Below are positions 56,757 to 64,000 of a DNA stretch of 64,000 nt, in pieces. The stretch comes from Cognatishimia sp. F0-27. Its GTDB lineage: Bacteria; Pseudomonadota; Alphaproteobacteria; Rhodobacterales; Rhodobacteraceae. The notes beneath the pieces were generated by a model. It saw only the letters and a program-made list of their open reading frames with translations, did no database searches and was not told where the DNA came from. The stretch is taken from positions 1-64,000 of the forward strand of contig NZ_JAFMPQ010000011.1 in NCBI RefSeq assembly GCF_020667845.1, written 5' to 3'. A program made the translations under genes and the position numbers. Within the stretch, counting starts at the first letter, position 1. Every line of letters begins with the position of its first letter.

Positions 56757-57297
56757 GCGAGGTTTTGTCGGGGTCCGGGGCGGAAAGCCGCGTCGGACCC
56801 TGATGGCGCGCAACACCGGATTTGCCCGCAATCGGCGTGGCGGTGTGCGTGCCGCCCGGCGCGACCGTTGAGGACGCGCGGTGGTCCGAGCAACCATGGC
56901 GTCGATGGGGGCGCGAAGATCGGGGGCGCGCGTTCCGTAGGTGCGGCTGGTTCACCGAACCGGCAGGCTTGAGGCTCTGGCCCAGAGCGAGAACGGCTTT
57001 CTCGTCGCTTCGGTATCCGGAACAGTGCCGTGCAGCAGCGCTCCACACAGCGGCGGCAACACCTCGGACCCCAAAAGGAACGCGGCGGGCCAGACACCAG
57101 CCGCGCGTTTGGGGAGCCTCCCGGACCGGCGCGGATTTCAAGCCTGGGCTACGCGCGGAGGTGGTCCGGGGCGGGGCGCCATCGAAAGCGACGGAGGATC
57201 GGTTTTTGGGGAAGAGCGCGGGGGCGCTCGGACCGGATCGCGCCTGCGGACGGCTCACCCGCCAGATGCGATACCTTGTTGGTTGAAGGCCCGGACG
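56757..57297. other. Gene-free gap between convergent genes
   Basis: 541 bases between the mutase and moeA, the longest gene-free stretch here apart from repeats. Open frames exist on both strands but are Arg/Pro/Gly-rich with no recognisable motif. In related genomes lexA often follows moeA; I find no lexA or remnant of it. Confidence 0.5.
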
Positions 57298-58464
57298 TCA
57301 GAGCGGCAAGTAAGACATTGTCTCTCCCGCCGCGCGCGGCGGGTCGCCCACCGGACGCACCACAAGCGCATTGGCCGCGCCGAGGACGGATAACAGGCTC
57401 GAGTCCTGGCGGTCGAACACCGTCAGCCCGCTGTCATCGAGCCGCGCGCGCATGTAGTGTTCTCGCGTTCCATTCGCCGTGATCGGAGCGGCGAGCGGCG
57501 CTTCCTGTCGTGGCGCAGGTTCCGCGGGAAGGCCAAGAAGCGCGCGGATCACGGGGGCCACAAAGACGTGGCCACAGACCATGGCCGAAACCGGATTGCC
57601 GGGCAGGCCGATCATCATGGCGGATCCGATCCGGCCCGACATCAATGGTTTGCCCGGCCGCATGGCGACCTTGTGGAAGGCCTGTTCCATGCCGAGCTCG
57701 GCGGCGACCGGCGCAACCAGATCGTGATCCCCAACCGAGGCGCCACCGACCGTGATGACAAGATCCGCACCGCTGGCAAGGTCGAAACAGGTCTTGAGAG
57801 ACGCGGCGTTGTCGCGCGCAATCGGCAGCAGCCTTGGCCTTGCGCCCAAGGCGGTGAGCAACGCATGCAGACCAAAGGTATTCGAAGCGATGATCTGGTC
57901 GGGGCCAAGCGCATCACCGGGCATGACCAATTCGTCACCCGTGGATATCAGCGCGACATTCGGGCGGCGCGCCACGGTGATTTCGGGCAAGTTCATGGAT
58001 GCGATCAGGGCGATGTCACTGGCGGTGAGAATGCGCCCGGCTTCGACCCGCGCTCCCTTGCAGAAATCGTTACCCGCCGGGCGGATATAGCCCGCGGTGT
58101 CCAGCGCCGCGCCGATCACGATGGTGTCCCCGTCGCGGGTGACGTCTTCCTGAATGACGATCCGGGTCGCACCCGGCGGCACCGGCGCTCCTGTGAAAAT
58201 GCGCACCGCCTGTCCCGCGCCAACGGCGCCGTCAAACCGCGCGCCCGCGGCGCTTTCCCCGATGACGGTCAGCCGGTCGCCGGGCCGTGCTTCGGCCACG
58301 GCGTAGCCATCCATCGCGGATGCAGGAAAAGGCGGCTGGTCGCGCTCCGCCACGACCGGTTCCGCGAGCACGCGACCGGCACCGTCCAGAAGGCTCACCC
58401 GTTCCGTGCCAAGCGGCTTGGCGAGGGCGAAAAGCAGGGCAAGGGCGTCGTCGACGGTGATCAT
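57298..58464 (-). CDS. moeA: Molybdopterin molybdotransferase MoeA
   Basis: 388 residues. N-terminal domain with [13 protein letters not shown], domain II with [19 protein letters not shown], and the MoaB/Mog-like domain with [21 protein letters not shown] and [11 protein letters not shown], then [11 protein letters not shown]. It inserts molybdate into adenylylated molybdopterin. Its start overlaps moaC by four bases (ATGA). Molybdenum enzymes needing this cofactor include the form II hydroxylase at 8.8 kb. Confidence 0.95.
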   Translation of the reverse strand: MITVDDALALLFALAKPLGTERVSLLDGAGRVLAEPVVAERDQPPFPASAMDGYAVAEARPGDRLTVIGESAAGARFDGAVGAGQAVRIFTGAPVPPGATRIVIQEDVTRDGDTIVIGAALDTAGYIRPAGNDFCKGARVEAGRILTASDIALIASMNLPEITVARRPNVALISTGDELVMPGDALGPDQIIASNTFGLHALLTALGARPRLLPIARDNAASLKTCFDLASGADLVITVGGASVGDHDLVAPVAAELGMEQAFHKVAMRPGKPLMSGRIGSAMMIGLPGNPVSAMVCGHVFVAPVIRALLGLPAEPAPRQEAPLAAPITANGTREHYMRARLDDSGLTVFDRQDSSLLSVLGAANALVVRPVGDPPRAAGETMSYLPL

Positions 58465-58940
58465 TTGGCCTCGAAGCGCCCCGATTTGCCGCCATCCTTG
58501 AGAATCACGCGTGTGCCGCCGATTTCCATGGTCTTATCGACCGCCTTGACCATGTCATAGACCGTCAGCGCGGCGACGGAGACCGCGGTGAGCGCTTCCA
58601 TCTCGACACCGGTCTGGCCGGTTGTCTTGACCGTCGCCTCGATGCGCAGTCCGGGAAGGTCGGGGTCCTGCGTCAGATCGACGGTCACCTTGGTCACCGG
58701 CAAGGGGTGACAGAGCGGGATCAGCTCCGGCGTCTTCTTGGCGCCCATGATCCCGGCGAGCCGCGCCACCCCGACGACGTCACCCTTCCTGGCGCGCCCT
58801 TCGGTGATCAGCGCGAAGGTTTCGGGCGCCATGCGCACCCAGCCTTCTGCGGTGGCAATGCGCGCCGTGACGGCCTTTTCGGAGACATCGACCATATGCG
58901 CATGGCCGGCCTCGTCGAAATGGGTCAGACCGCCGCTCAT
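58461..58940 (-). CDS. moaC: Cyclic pyranopterin monophosphate synthase MoaC
   Basis: 159 residues. [19 protein letters not shown] opens the protein; [15 protein letters not shown] and [21 protein letters not shown] carry the conserved active-site region, and GGKSGRF closes it. It makes cyclic pyranopterin monophosphate from the MoaA product. It is overlapped with trpC and moeA by four bases each. Confidence 0.96.
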   Translation of the reverse strand: MSGGLTHFDEAGHAHMVDVSEKAVTARIATAEGWVRMAPETFALITEGRARKGDVVGVARLAGIMGAKKTPELIPLCHPLPVTKVTVDLTQDPDLPGLRIEATVKTTGQTGVEMEALTAVSVAALTVYDMVKAVDKTMEIGGTRVILKDGGKSGRFEAK

Positions 58941-59740
58941 GCCGGCACCGGGTCTGCAAGCAGCGCGCGGGTCGCGCTTTCCACGTCCGTCTGGCGCATG
59001 AGGCTTTCCCCGATCAGGAAGGCGCGCGCGCCATGCCCGGCCATATCCGCCAGATCGGCGGGGGTGTTGAGCCCGGATTCGGAAATCAGGAACCGATCCT
59101 CGGGAACCGCCCGCGACAGAACCCGCGTGGTGTCCAGCGTGGTCTCGAAAGTCTTGAGGTTGCGGTTGTTGACGCCGATCAACGGCGATTTAAGAGCCAG
59201 GGCCCGGTCGAGTTCGGGCCGGTCATGCACTTCGATCAACGCGTCCATGCCCCAGCTTGCCGCGGCATCCTCCAATTCGGCAGCCTGCGCATCGGAAACG
59301 CTGGCCATGATGATCAGGATGCAGTCGGCCCCAAGCGCGCGTGCCTCGGCCACCTGGTAGGGGTCATACATGAAGTCCTTGCGCAACGCCGGCAGGCCGG
59401 TTGCCTCGCGGGCCTCCACGAGGAACGCCTTGGCGCCCTGGAACGACGGTGTGTCGGTCAACACGGAGAGGCAGGTCGCGCCGCCAGCCTCATAGGCGCG
59501 GGCAAGCGTCGCCGGGTCGAAATCCGCGCGGATCAGCCCTTTGGAGGGGGACGCTTTCTTGACCTCGGCAATCAACCCGTAGCCCTGGGTGGCAGCGGTC
59601 CTGAGCGCTTTGGCGAAGGGGCGCAAGGCAGGCGCTGCGCGCGCGGCTTCCTCTACCTCGGAAAGGGGGCGGGCGGCCTTGTCGGCGGCCACCTCTTCAA
59701 GCTTGTAAGCCTTGATCTTGTCGAGAATTGTCTGGGTCAT
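58937..59740 (-). CDS. trpC: Indole-3-glycerol phosphate synthase TrpC
   Basis: 267 residues, a TIM barrel. [16 protein letters not shown] and [15 protein letters not shown] hold the catalytic lysines and acid; [12 protein letters not shown] and [11 protein letters not shown] bind phosphate. It closes the indole ring in tryptophan synthesis. The ATG at 59740 overlaps the ung stop (ATGA) and gives the family N-terminus [13 protein letters not shown]; a longer open frame upstream is inside ung. Confidence 0.96.
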   Translation of the reverse strand: MTQTILDKIKAYKLEEVAADKAARPLSEVEEAARAAPALRPFAKALRTAATQGYGLIAEVKKASPSKGLIRADFDPATLARAYEAGGATCLSVLTDTPSFQGAKAFLVEAREATGLPALRKDFMYDPYQVAEARALGADCILIIMASVSDAQAAELEDAAASWGMDALIEVHDRPELDRALALKSPLIGVNNRNLKTFETTLDTTRVLSRAVPEDRFLISESGLNTPADLADMAGHGARAFLIGESLMRQTDVESATRALLADPVPA

Positions 59741-60414
59741 AAGGTCGTCGTCTCGGTCTTTTCGGGGGCGGGGCCAGCCCAATCAATCGCGGTGTGTCCC
59801 TTGGCAATAAGCCACTCGTTGACCCGCGAAAAGGGGCGCGAGCCGAAAAAGCCGCGTCGCGCCGAAAGAGGAGAGGGGTGAGGGCTTTCGATCCGCAACG
59901 CCTCCTTGTGCCGGATGACCGCAGCCAGCTGCTGTGCATGTTTGCCCCACAGGATATAGGCGCGCGGCCGGTCGTCCAGACGGTGCAGCACATCGCGCAC
60001 CAGATGCAGCCAGCCAAGCCGCGCATGGGCGCCTGCCTCTCCGGCAGGCACGGACAGCGCGGAGTTCAGCAGCAACACGCCTTGATCGGCCCAGAACCGC
60101 AGATCGCCGGTCACCGGGCAGGCACCGAGATCCGCCTGCATCTCCTTGAAGATATTGGCGAGACTGCGGGGCAGGGGAGTGACCTCCGGCGCCACCGAAA
60201 AGGCGAAACCATGCGCATGGCCGGGCGTCGGATAGGGGTCCTGACCGAGGATCACAACCCGCACCGTTTCGGGTGGGCAGGCGTCGAGCGCGGCAAACCG
60301 GTGCGGTTCGGGTGGCAGAACGGGACGCGTTTCCGCGGCAAGGGCCGCCCGCACTCTGGGCCACTGCGTTGTCCAGAAGGGCAGATCGGCCCAAGCGGAA
60401 GGGATGCGTGACAC
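59737..60414 (-). CDS. ung: Uracil-DNA glycosylase, family 1
   Basis: 225 residues. The catalytic water-activating aspartate is in [15 protein letters not shown] and the second catalytic histidine in [20 protein letters not shown]. Removes uracil from DNA. The GTG start at 60414 lies 15 bases after trpD and the stop overlaps trpC, so ung is embedded in the trp transcription unit. GTG is chosen because it gives [14 protein letters not shown], which fits the N-terminus. Confidence 0.95.
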   Translation of the reverse strand: MSRIPSAWADLPFWTTQWPRVRAALAAETRPVLPPEPHRFAALDACPPETVRVVILGQDPYPTPGHAHGFAFSVAPEVTPLPRSLANIFKEMQADLGACPVTGDLRFWADQGVLLLNSALSVPAGEAGAHARLGWLHLVRDVLHRLDDRPRAYILWGKHAQQLAAVIRHKEALRIESPHPSPLSARRGFFGSRPFSRVNEWLIAKGHTAIDWAGPAPEKTETTTL

Positions 60415-60429
60415 GGTCTGTGGCGCGTC

Positions 60430-61452
60430 TCAGGCGGCGGCTTGCGTCGCGGCGGCAAGCGCTTCGAGCTTGGCCCTGGCCGCGCCGCTGTCGATGCTCT
60501 CGCGCGCCATGGTCACCCCGTCGCGCAGATCCGCCGCACGCCCTGCGACCACCAGAGCGGCGGCAGCGTTCAGCAGAACGGCATCCCGATACGCGCCTGC
60601 GGCCCCATCGAGCAAGGCCCGGAACGCAGCTGCGTTTTCGGCGGGCGCACCGCCGAGGATCTCTTCGAACGGATGCACGGGCAGGCCGGCATCTTCCGGG
60701 TGGATCTCCGCTTCGCGGACCGAGCCGTCCTCTTCAAGCGCGGCGAGCCAGCTGACGCCGGTGATGGTCAGCTCGTCGGTGCCGTCGGAGCCGTGGACCA
60801 GCCAGGCGCGTTCGGAGCCGAGCTGGCCGAGCGTTTCGGCCATTGGGCGGATCAGGTCGCGGGCGAAGGCCCCGGTGAGCTGGCGTTTGACCCCGGCGGG
60901 GTTGGTCAATGGCCCCAGAATGTTGAAGATCGTGCGCGTGCCGAGTTCCGCCCGGACCGGGCCCACATGGGCCATGGCCGGGTGGTGCATGGGCGCCATC
61001 ATGAAGCCGATCCCGCATTGTGCGATGGCCTTCTCGACCGCCGCGGCATTGATCATCACGGCGATACCCATCTCTCCGAGCGCATCGGCCGCGCCGGATT
61101 TGGAGCTGAGATTGCGGTTTCCGTGTTTGGCCACAGGCACCCCTGCGCCGGCGACCACAAAGGCGGTGGCAGTGGAGATGTTCAGTGTGCCCTTGCCATC
61201 GCCGCCGGTGCCGACGATGTCCATCGCGCCTGCGGGCGCTTGAACCTTGTGGCATTTGGCGCGCATGACCGCGGCGGCGGCTGCGTATTCTTCGACGGTT
61301 TCGCCGCGCGTGCGCAGGGCCATCAGGAGGCCACCGATCTGGGCCGGGGTTGCCGCCCCTTCAAACAGAGTGGTGAAGGCCCGCTCTGCTTCAGCGCGGG
61401 TCAGGGGGCGATCGGCGGCGGCACCGATCAAGGGGCGGATATCGTCACTCAC
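60430..61452 (-). CDS. trpD: Anthranilate phosphoribosyltransferase TrpD
   Basis: 340 residues. The PRPP-binding loop [15 protein letters not shown] and [15 protein letters not shown], and [15 protein letters not shown], are visible. It transfers phosphoribose to anthranilate. It begins with GTG overlapping the trpG stop by four bases (GTGA). Confidence 0.97.
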   Translation of the reverse strand: MSDDIRPLIGAAADRPLTRAEAERAFTTLFEGAATPAQIGGLLMALRTRGETVEEYAAAAAVMRAKCHKVQAPAGAMDIVGTGGDGKGTLNISTATAFVVAGAGVPVAKHGNRNLSSKSGAADALGEMGIAVMINAAAVEKAIAQCGIGFMMAPMHHPAMAHVGPVRAELGTRTIFNILGPLTNPAGVKRQLTGAFARDLIRPMAETLGQLGSERAWLVHGSDGTDELTITGVSWLAALEEDGSVREAEIHPEDAGLPVHPFEEILGGAPAENAAAFRALLDGAAGAYRDAVLLNAAAALVVAGRAADLRDGVTMARESIDSGAARAKLEALAAATQAAA

Positions 61453-62030
61453 GCGGGCACCTTCACGCTGTCGAGGAAAGTCTTGAGCATCGCGTGGCCA
61501 TGCTCGGACCGGATGGACTCAGGGTGGAACTGAACGCCGTGAACAGGCAGCGTGCGATGGGCGAGACCCATGATCGTGCCGTCTTCGAGCGTGGCGGTCA
61601 CTTCAAGGCAATCGGGTAACCCCTCGCGGGAGACCACGAGCGAGTGATAGCGCGTTGCCGAGAGCGGCGACGGCAGCCCGGCAAAGACGCTCTTGCCCTC
61701 GTGATGCATGAGGCCGGCCTTGCCGTGCACGATCTCGTCATGGCGCACCACCGTGCCGCCAAAAGCTTGCCCGATGGTCTGGTGGCCGAGGCACACGCCC
61801 AGAAGCGGGATCTCCGCCTCGGCAGCGGCGCGGGTCAGCGCAAGGCAGATGCCCGCACGGTCCGGATCGCAGGGGCCGGGGCTGAGCACGATGGCGTCCG
61901 GGCGCAGGGCGATAGCCTCTTCGGCGCTGAGCGCATCGTTGCGGCGCACATCGACCGCCGCACCAAGCTCGCCAATGTAATGCACGAGGTTCCAGGTGAA
62001 GCTGTCATAATTGTCGATCAGCAAAATCAT
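61449..62030 (-). CDS. trpG: Anthranilate synthase glutaminase component TrpG
   Basis: 193 residues, a class I glutamine amidotransferase. N-terminus [20 protein letters not shown]; oxyanion LSPGPCDPD; nucleophile cysteine in [13 protein letters not shown]; His/Glu in [13 protein letters not shown]. It supplies ammonia for TrpE, which is not in the window. It is the first gene of the minus-strand unit and divergent from the deacetylase gene. Confidence 0.96.
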   Translation of the reverse strand: MILLIDNYDSFTWNLVHYIGELGAAVDVRRNDALSAEEAIALRPDAIVLSPGPCDPDRAGICLALTRAAAEAEIPLLGVCLGHQTIGQAFGGTVVRHDEIVHGKAGLMHHEGKSVFAGLPSPLSATRYHSLVVSREGLPDCLEVTATLEDGTIMGLAHRTLPVHGVQFHPESIRSEHGHAMLKTFLDSVKVPA

Positions 62031-62160
62031 GGGCTCACGGGTCTCCGGGGCTGGCGGCGAGGCGGCGTTCAGCGGTATACATGCACAGGCAGTCAGAGCG
62101 AGGTCAAGGGCAACGGCCCGGCGCGCGCTGGCGACGAGCGGGGCAGGAGGCAAGAGCGCC

Positions 62161-63789
62161 ATGGCACGTGGATTTCTGATGGGGTTGGTCTGGGGCACGG
62201 TTGTGTCCGGGGTTGGTGTGGGCGCGCTGTCGGTGCTGACCGGGCCCGGGCCGGACGCGGCCAATGACGCTGAACCGCCACAGGCGGTTGTGGAAGACCC
62301 CGCGCCTGCGGCTGAGGCGCTGGGAGCAGACCCTGATGTGCCCGCACGGGTGGACGCGGCAGCGGACACTGTCGTGGCGGAGGACGCGCCGGATCAGCCA
62401 CCAGCTGCGCCGCAACCCGACCCGAACAGGGCCGAAGACGAAGCGGCCTTGGCCCGTGCAGCAGAGGCGGATCCGGATGCACCGGGCCGACGCCCGCCGC
62501 CGGAGGCCGCCGTGGACCTACCCGTGCTCCAGACCGATCCGCTTGCTGCGCCGGAAACGCCGGTCGTGATCGGCGCAGACACGACTCCGCTTGCGCCGCC
62601 CGATGTGGGGGCACCGCCGGACACGGTCCTGACCGCGCCGCCGGTCCGCGACGAGGCCGCTGCCGGTCGGGGGATCGACGTGACCACCGATGGGCCGGTG
62701 CTGCCTGCGGGCCAGGCTGCAGCACCGGGTCTGGTGGATCCCGAGGCCGGGCGCGATACCGCGCTTGCGCCGCTGCAACCGCCAGCGCCGCCCTTGCCGC
62801 AGGGCGATTCGGCGCTGATCGTCGAGGAGGTCGCGGAAGACCCGTCCGCGGAGGCGGCGCCGGTCGAAGAGCCCGCGCCGGATGAAAGCGACGCGGTTGC
62901 CGAGGACGACGCCGCCCCGCCCGAGGAGCAAGACGCGGCGCCGGAAGAGGAGACCGGCCCACAGATCGGTCGCCCGGCGGTTTCTCTGGTCGAGCGCGAA
63001 GGCGCGGTCACCACGAGCCGCCTGCCACGGATTGGAGGGGGCGGTGGCGATGTCGCCGATGCCGATTCCTCTACGAATGCGGACGCGGATACGGATGCGG
63101 AAGATGAGGCGCGGCCATTGGCGCGATATGCTGCGTCGGCGGAGGCGGACCCTGCCAAGCCCCGCGTCTCCATCATATTGATCGACGACCCGACCGGCCC
63201 GCTCGGACCCGAAGCGCTCGCGCCGCTTCCCTTTCCCGTCACATTTGCCGTCGATCCCCAAACTGAAGGAGCCTCGAACCGTGCCGAAGCCTATCGCGTC
63301 GCCGGATTCGAGGTGCTTGCGATTGGCGCGATGCCCGAGGGCGCGCAGGCCTCCGATGTGGAAGTGTCCCTGTCTGCGGTGCTCGACAGCGTGCCCACCG
63401 CGATCGGTGTGATGGAAGCGCCTGAGGGTGGGCTTCAAGACAGCCGCACCGTCACGGTCCAGACCGCTCAGGCCCTGGCCGCATCGGGACACGGCCTTGT
63501 TCTGATGCCAAAGGGGTTGAATACCGGCGAGCAGCTTGCCGCGCGCGAAGGCGTGCCGTCCGTATCGGTCTTCCGGGATTTTGATGGAGAAGGGCAGGAT
63601 GAGCGCGTCATTCGCCGCTTTCTGGATCAGGCAGCATTCCGGGCGCGACAGGACGGGGCAGTTGTGATGATGGGACGGCTGAGCGCGGATACGGTTTCGG
63701 CGCTGGTTCTCTGGGGCTTGCAGGACCGCGCGGCCACCGTGTCTATCGTGCCGGTGTCGCACATCCTGTTGAACCCGTCGGAAAACTGA
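62161..63789 (+). CDS. Divergent polysaccharide deacetylase-family protein
   Basis: 542 residues. One N-terminal membrane helix ([20 protein letters not shown]), then about 330 residues of Pro/Ala/Asp/Glu low-complexity sequence, then a C-terminal domain of about 190 residues with [34 protein letters not shown] and [10 protein letters not shown]. The last region fits the divergent polysaccharide deacetylase (DUF610) family, which may act on envelope glycan; no reaction is shown. AGGAGGC precedes the ATG. Confidence 0.8.
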   Translation: MARGFLMGLVWGTVVSGVGVGALSVLTGPGPDAANDAEPPQAVVEDPAPAAEALGADPDVPARVDAAADTVVAEDAPDQPPAAPQPDPNRAEDEAALARAAEADPDAPGRRPPPEAAVDLPVLQTDPLAAPETPVVIGADTTPLAPPDVGAPPDTVLTAPPVRDEAAAGRGIDVTTDGPVLPAGQAAAPGLVDPEAGRDTALAPLQPPAPPLPQGDSALIVEEVAEDPSAEAAPVEEPAPDESDAVAEDDAAPPEEQDAAPEEETGPQIGRPAVSLVEREGAVTTSRLPRIGGGGGDVADADSSTNADADTDAEDEARPLARYAASAEADPAKPRVSIILIDDPTGPLGPEALAPLPFPVTFAVDPQTEGASNRAEAYRVAGFEVLAIGAMPEGAQASDVEVSLSAVLDSVPTAIGVMEAPEGGLQDSRTVTVQTAQALAASGHGLVLMPKGLNTGEQLAAREGVPSVSVFRDFDGEGQDERVIRRFLDQAAFRARQDGAVVMMGRLSADTVSALVLWGLQDRAATVSIVPVSHILLNPSEN

Positions 63790-64000
63790 ACGGGTCGTTC
63801 GGGTTTCGGAGACGGGTGCCGCGTTTCTTGACCTTTGGTGCGGAGGGGCGGTTTGCCGCCATGGTTTGACTCTGCGCCGCGTGGCGTGCGCGAGTTGTAG
63901 GCACGAGGGCTGAGACCTCCCTTGATGTCCTGATGCCCTTCGCGCCCATGGGATGCAGGCCCTGTCCGGCGCGTGCCACGCAAGGCTGCGGGGTCGCTTG
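63790..64000. other. Right window edge, no gene seen
   Basis: 211 bases after the deacetylase stop codon. There is no recognised gene or RNA and no clear terminator. Confidence 0.4.

Overview
The window looks like a piece of a GC-rich alphaproteobacterial chromosome, most probably from the Rhodobacteraceae (Roseobacter group). This rests on gene content and order: tandem DUF2484 proteins before murB, the run murB-ddl-ftsQ-ftsA-ftsZ-lpxC-bamD-recN, a his cluster split by an unrelated gene, a PccR-type regulator beside pccB, and trpG/trpD/trpC followed by moaC/moeA. It is mostly ordinary core genome. I see no prophage, insertion sequence, CRISPR array or plasmid module.

Layout. 1-5.0 kb: a 7-bp tandem repeat cut by the window edge, a fused NuoE-NuoF-like (formate dehydrogenase beta type) subunit without a catalytic partner, a secreted lytic transglycosylase and ftsY. 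5.1-13.1 kb: an EamA transporter, YciB, a divergent Lrp regulator/ornithine-type decarboxylase pair, an orphan form II molybdopterin hydroxylase, a CoA-binding protein and a two-barrel PRC protein with a structured leader. 13.4-17.2 kb: hisB-hisH and hisA-hisF-hisE on the minus strand with a DUF2147 gene between them on the plus strand. 17.4-24.4 kb: a small exported protein, two tRNA-Gly genes, an intact metallophosphoesterase, a decayed paralogue, pyruvate carboxylase and a 131-residue unknown. 24.8-29.2 kb: an FMN hydroxy-acid oxidase, a UvrD helicase and two DUF2484 proteins. 29.5-39.5 kb: the peptidoglycan, division and envelope genes murB to recN. 39.8-43 kb: an FAD oxidase and a ClC channel. 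43-56.8 kb: propionyl-CoA assimilation (pccR, pccB, pccA, methylmalonyl-CoA mutase) with small accessory genes inserted. 57.3-62 kb: trpG-trpD-ung-trpC-moaC-moeA in one tightly overlapping unit. 62.2-63.8 kb: a divergent polysaccharide deacetylase.

How the genes fit together. Pyruvate carboxylase, propionyl-CoA carboxylase and the mutase feed C3 and acyl-CoA carbon into C4 intermediates. PccR probably controls its own gene and pccB: both upstream regions carry TTTGC half-sites repeated every 8 bp. MoaC and MoeA make molybdenum cofactor, which the form II hydroxylase needs and the missing partner of the NuoEF-like protein would also need. murB to recN is the familiar wall-synthesis, division and outer-membrane cluster.

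The most unusual items are non-coding. A family of six dispersed intergenic elements has two conserved blocks around a variable stem. Several short tandem repeats have periods of 7, 11, 24 and 54 bp. A double hairpin sits against the ribosome binding site of the PRC-barrel gene. Two gene-free stretches end in strong terminators and may encode small RNAs. I found no convincing new multi-gene system. All calls are from reading the sequence; no database search was run.
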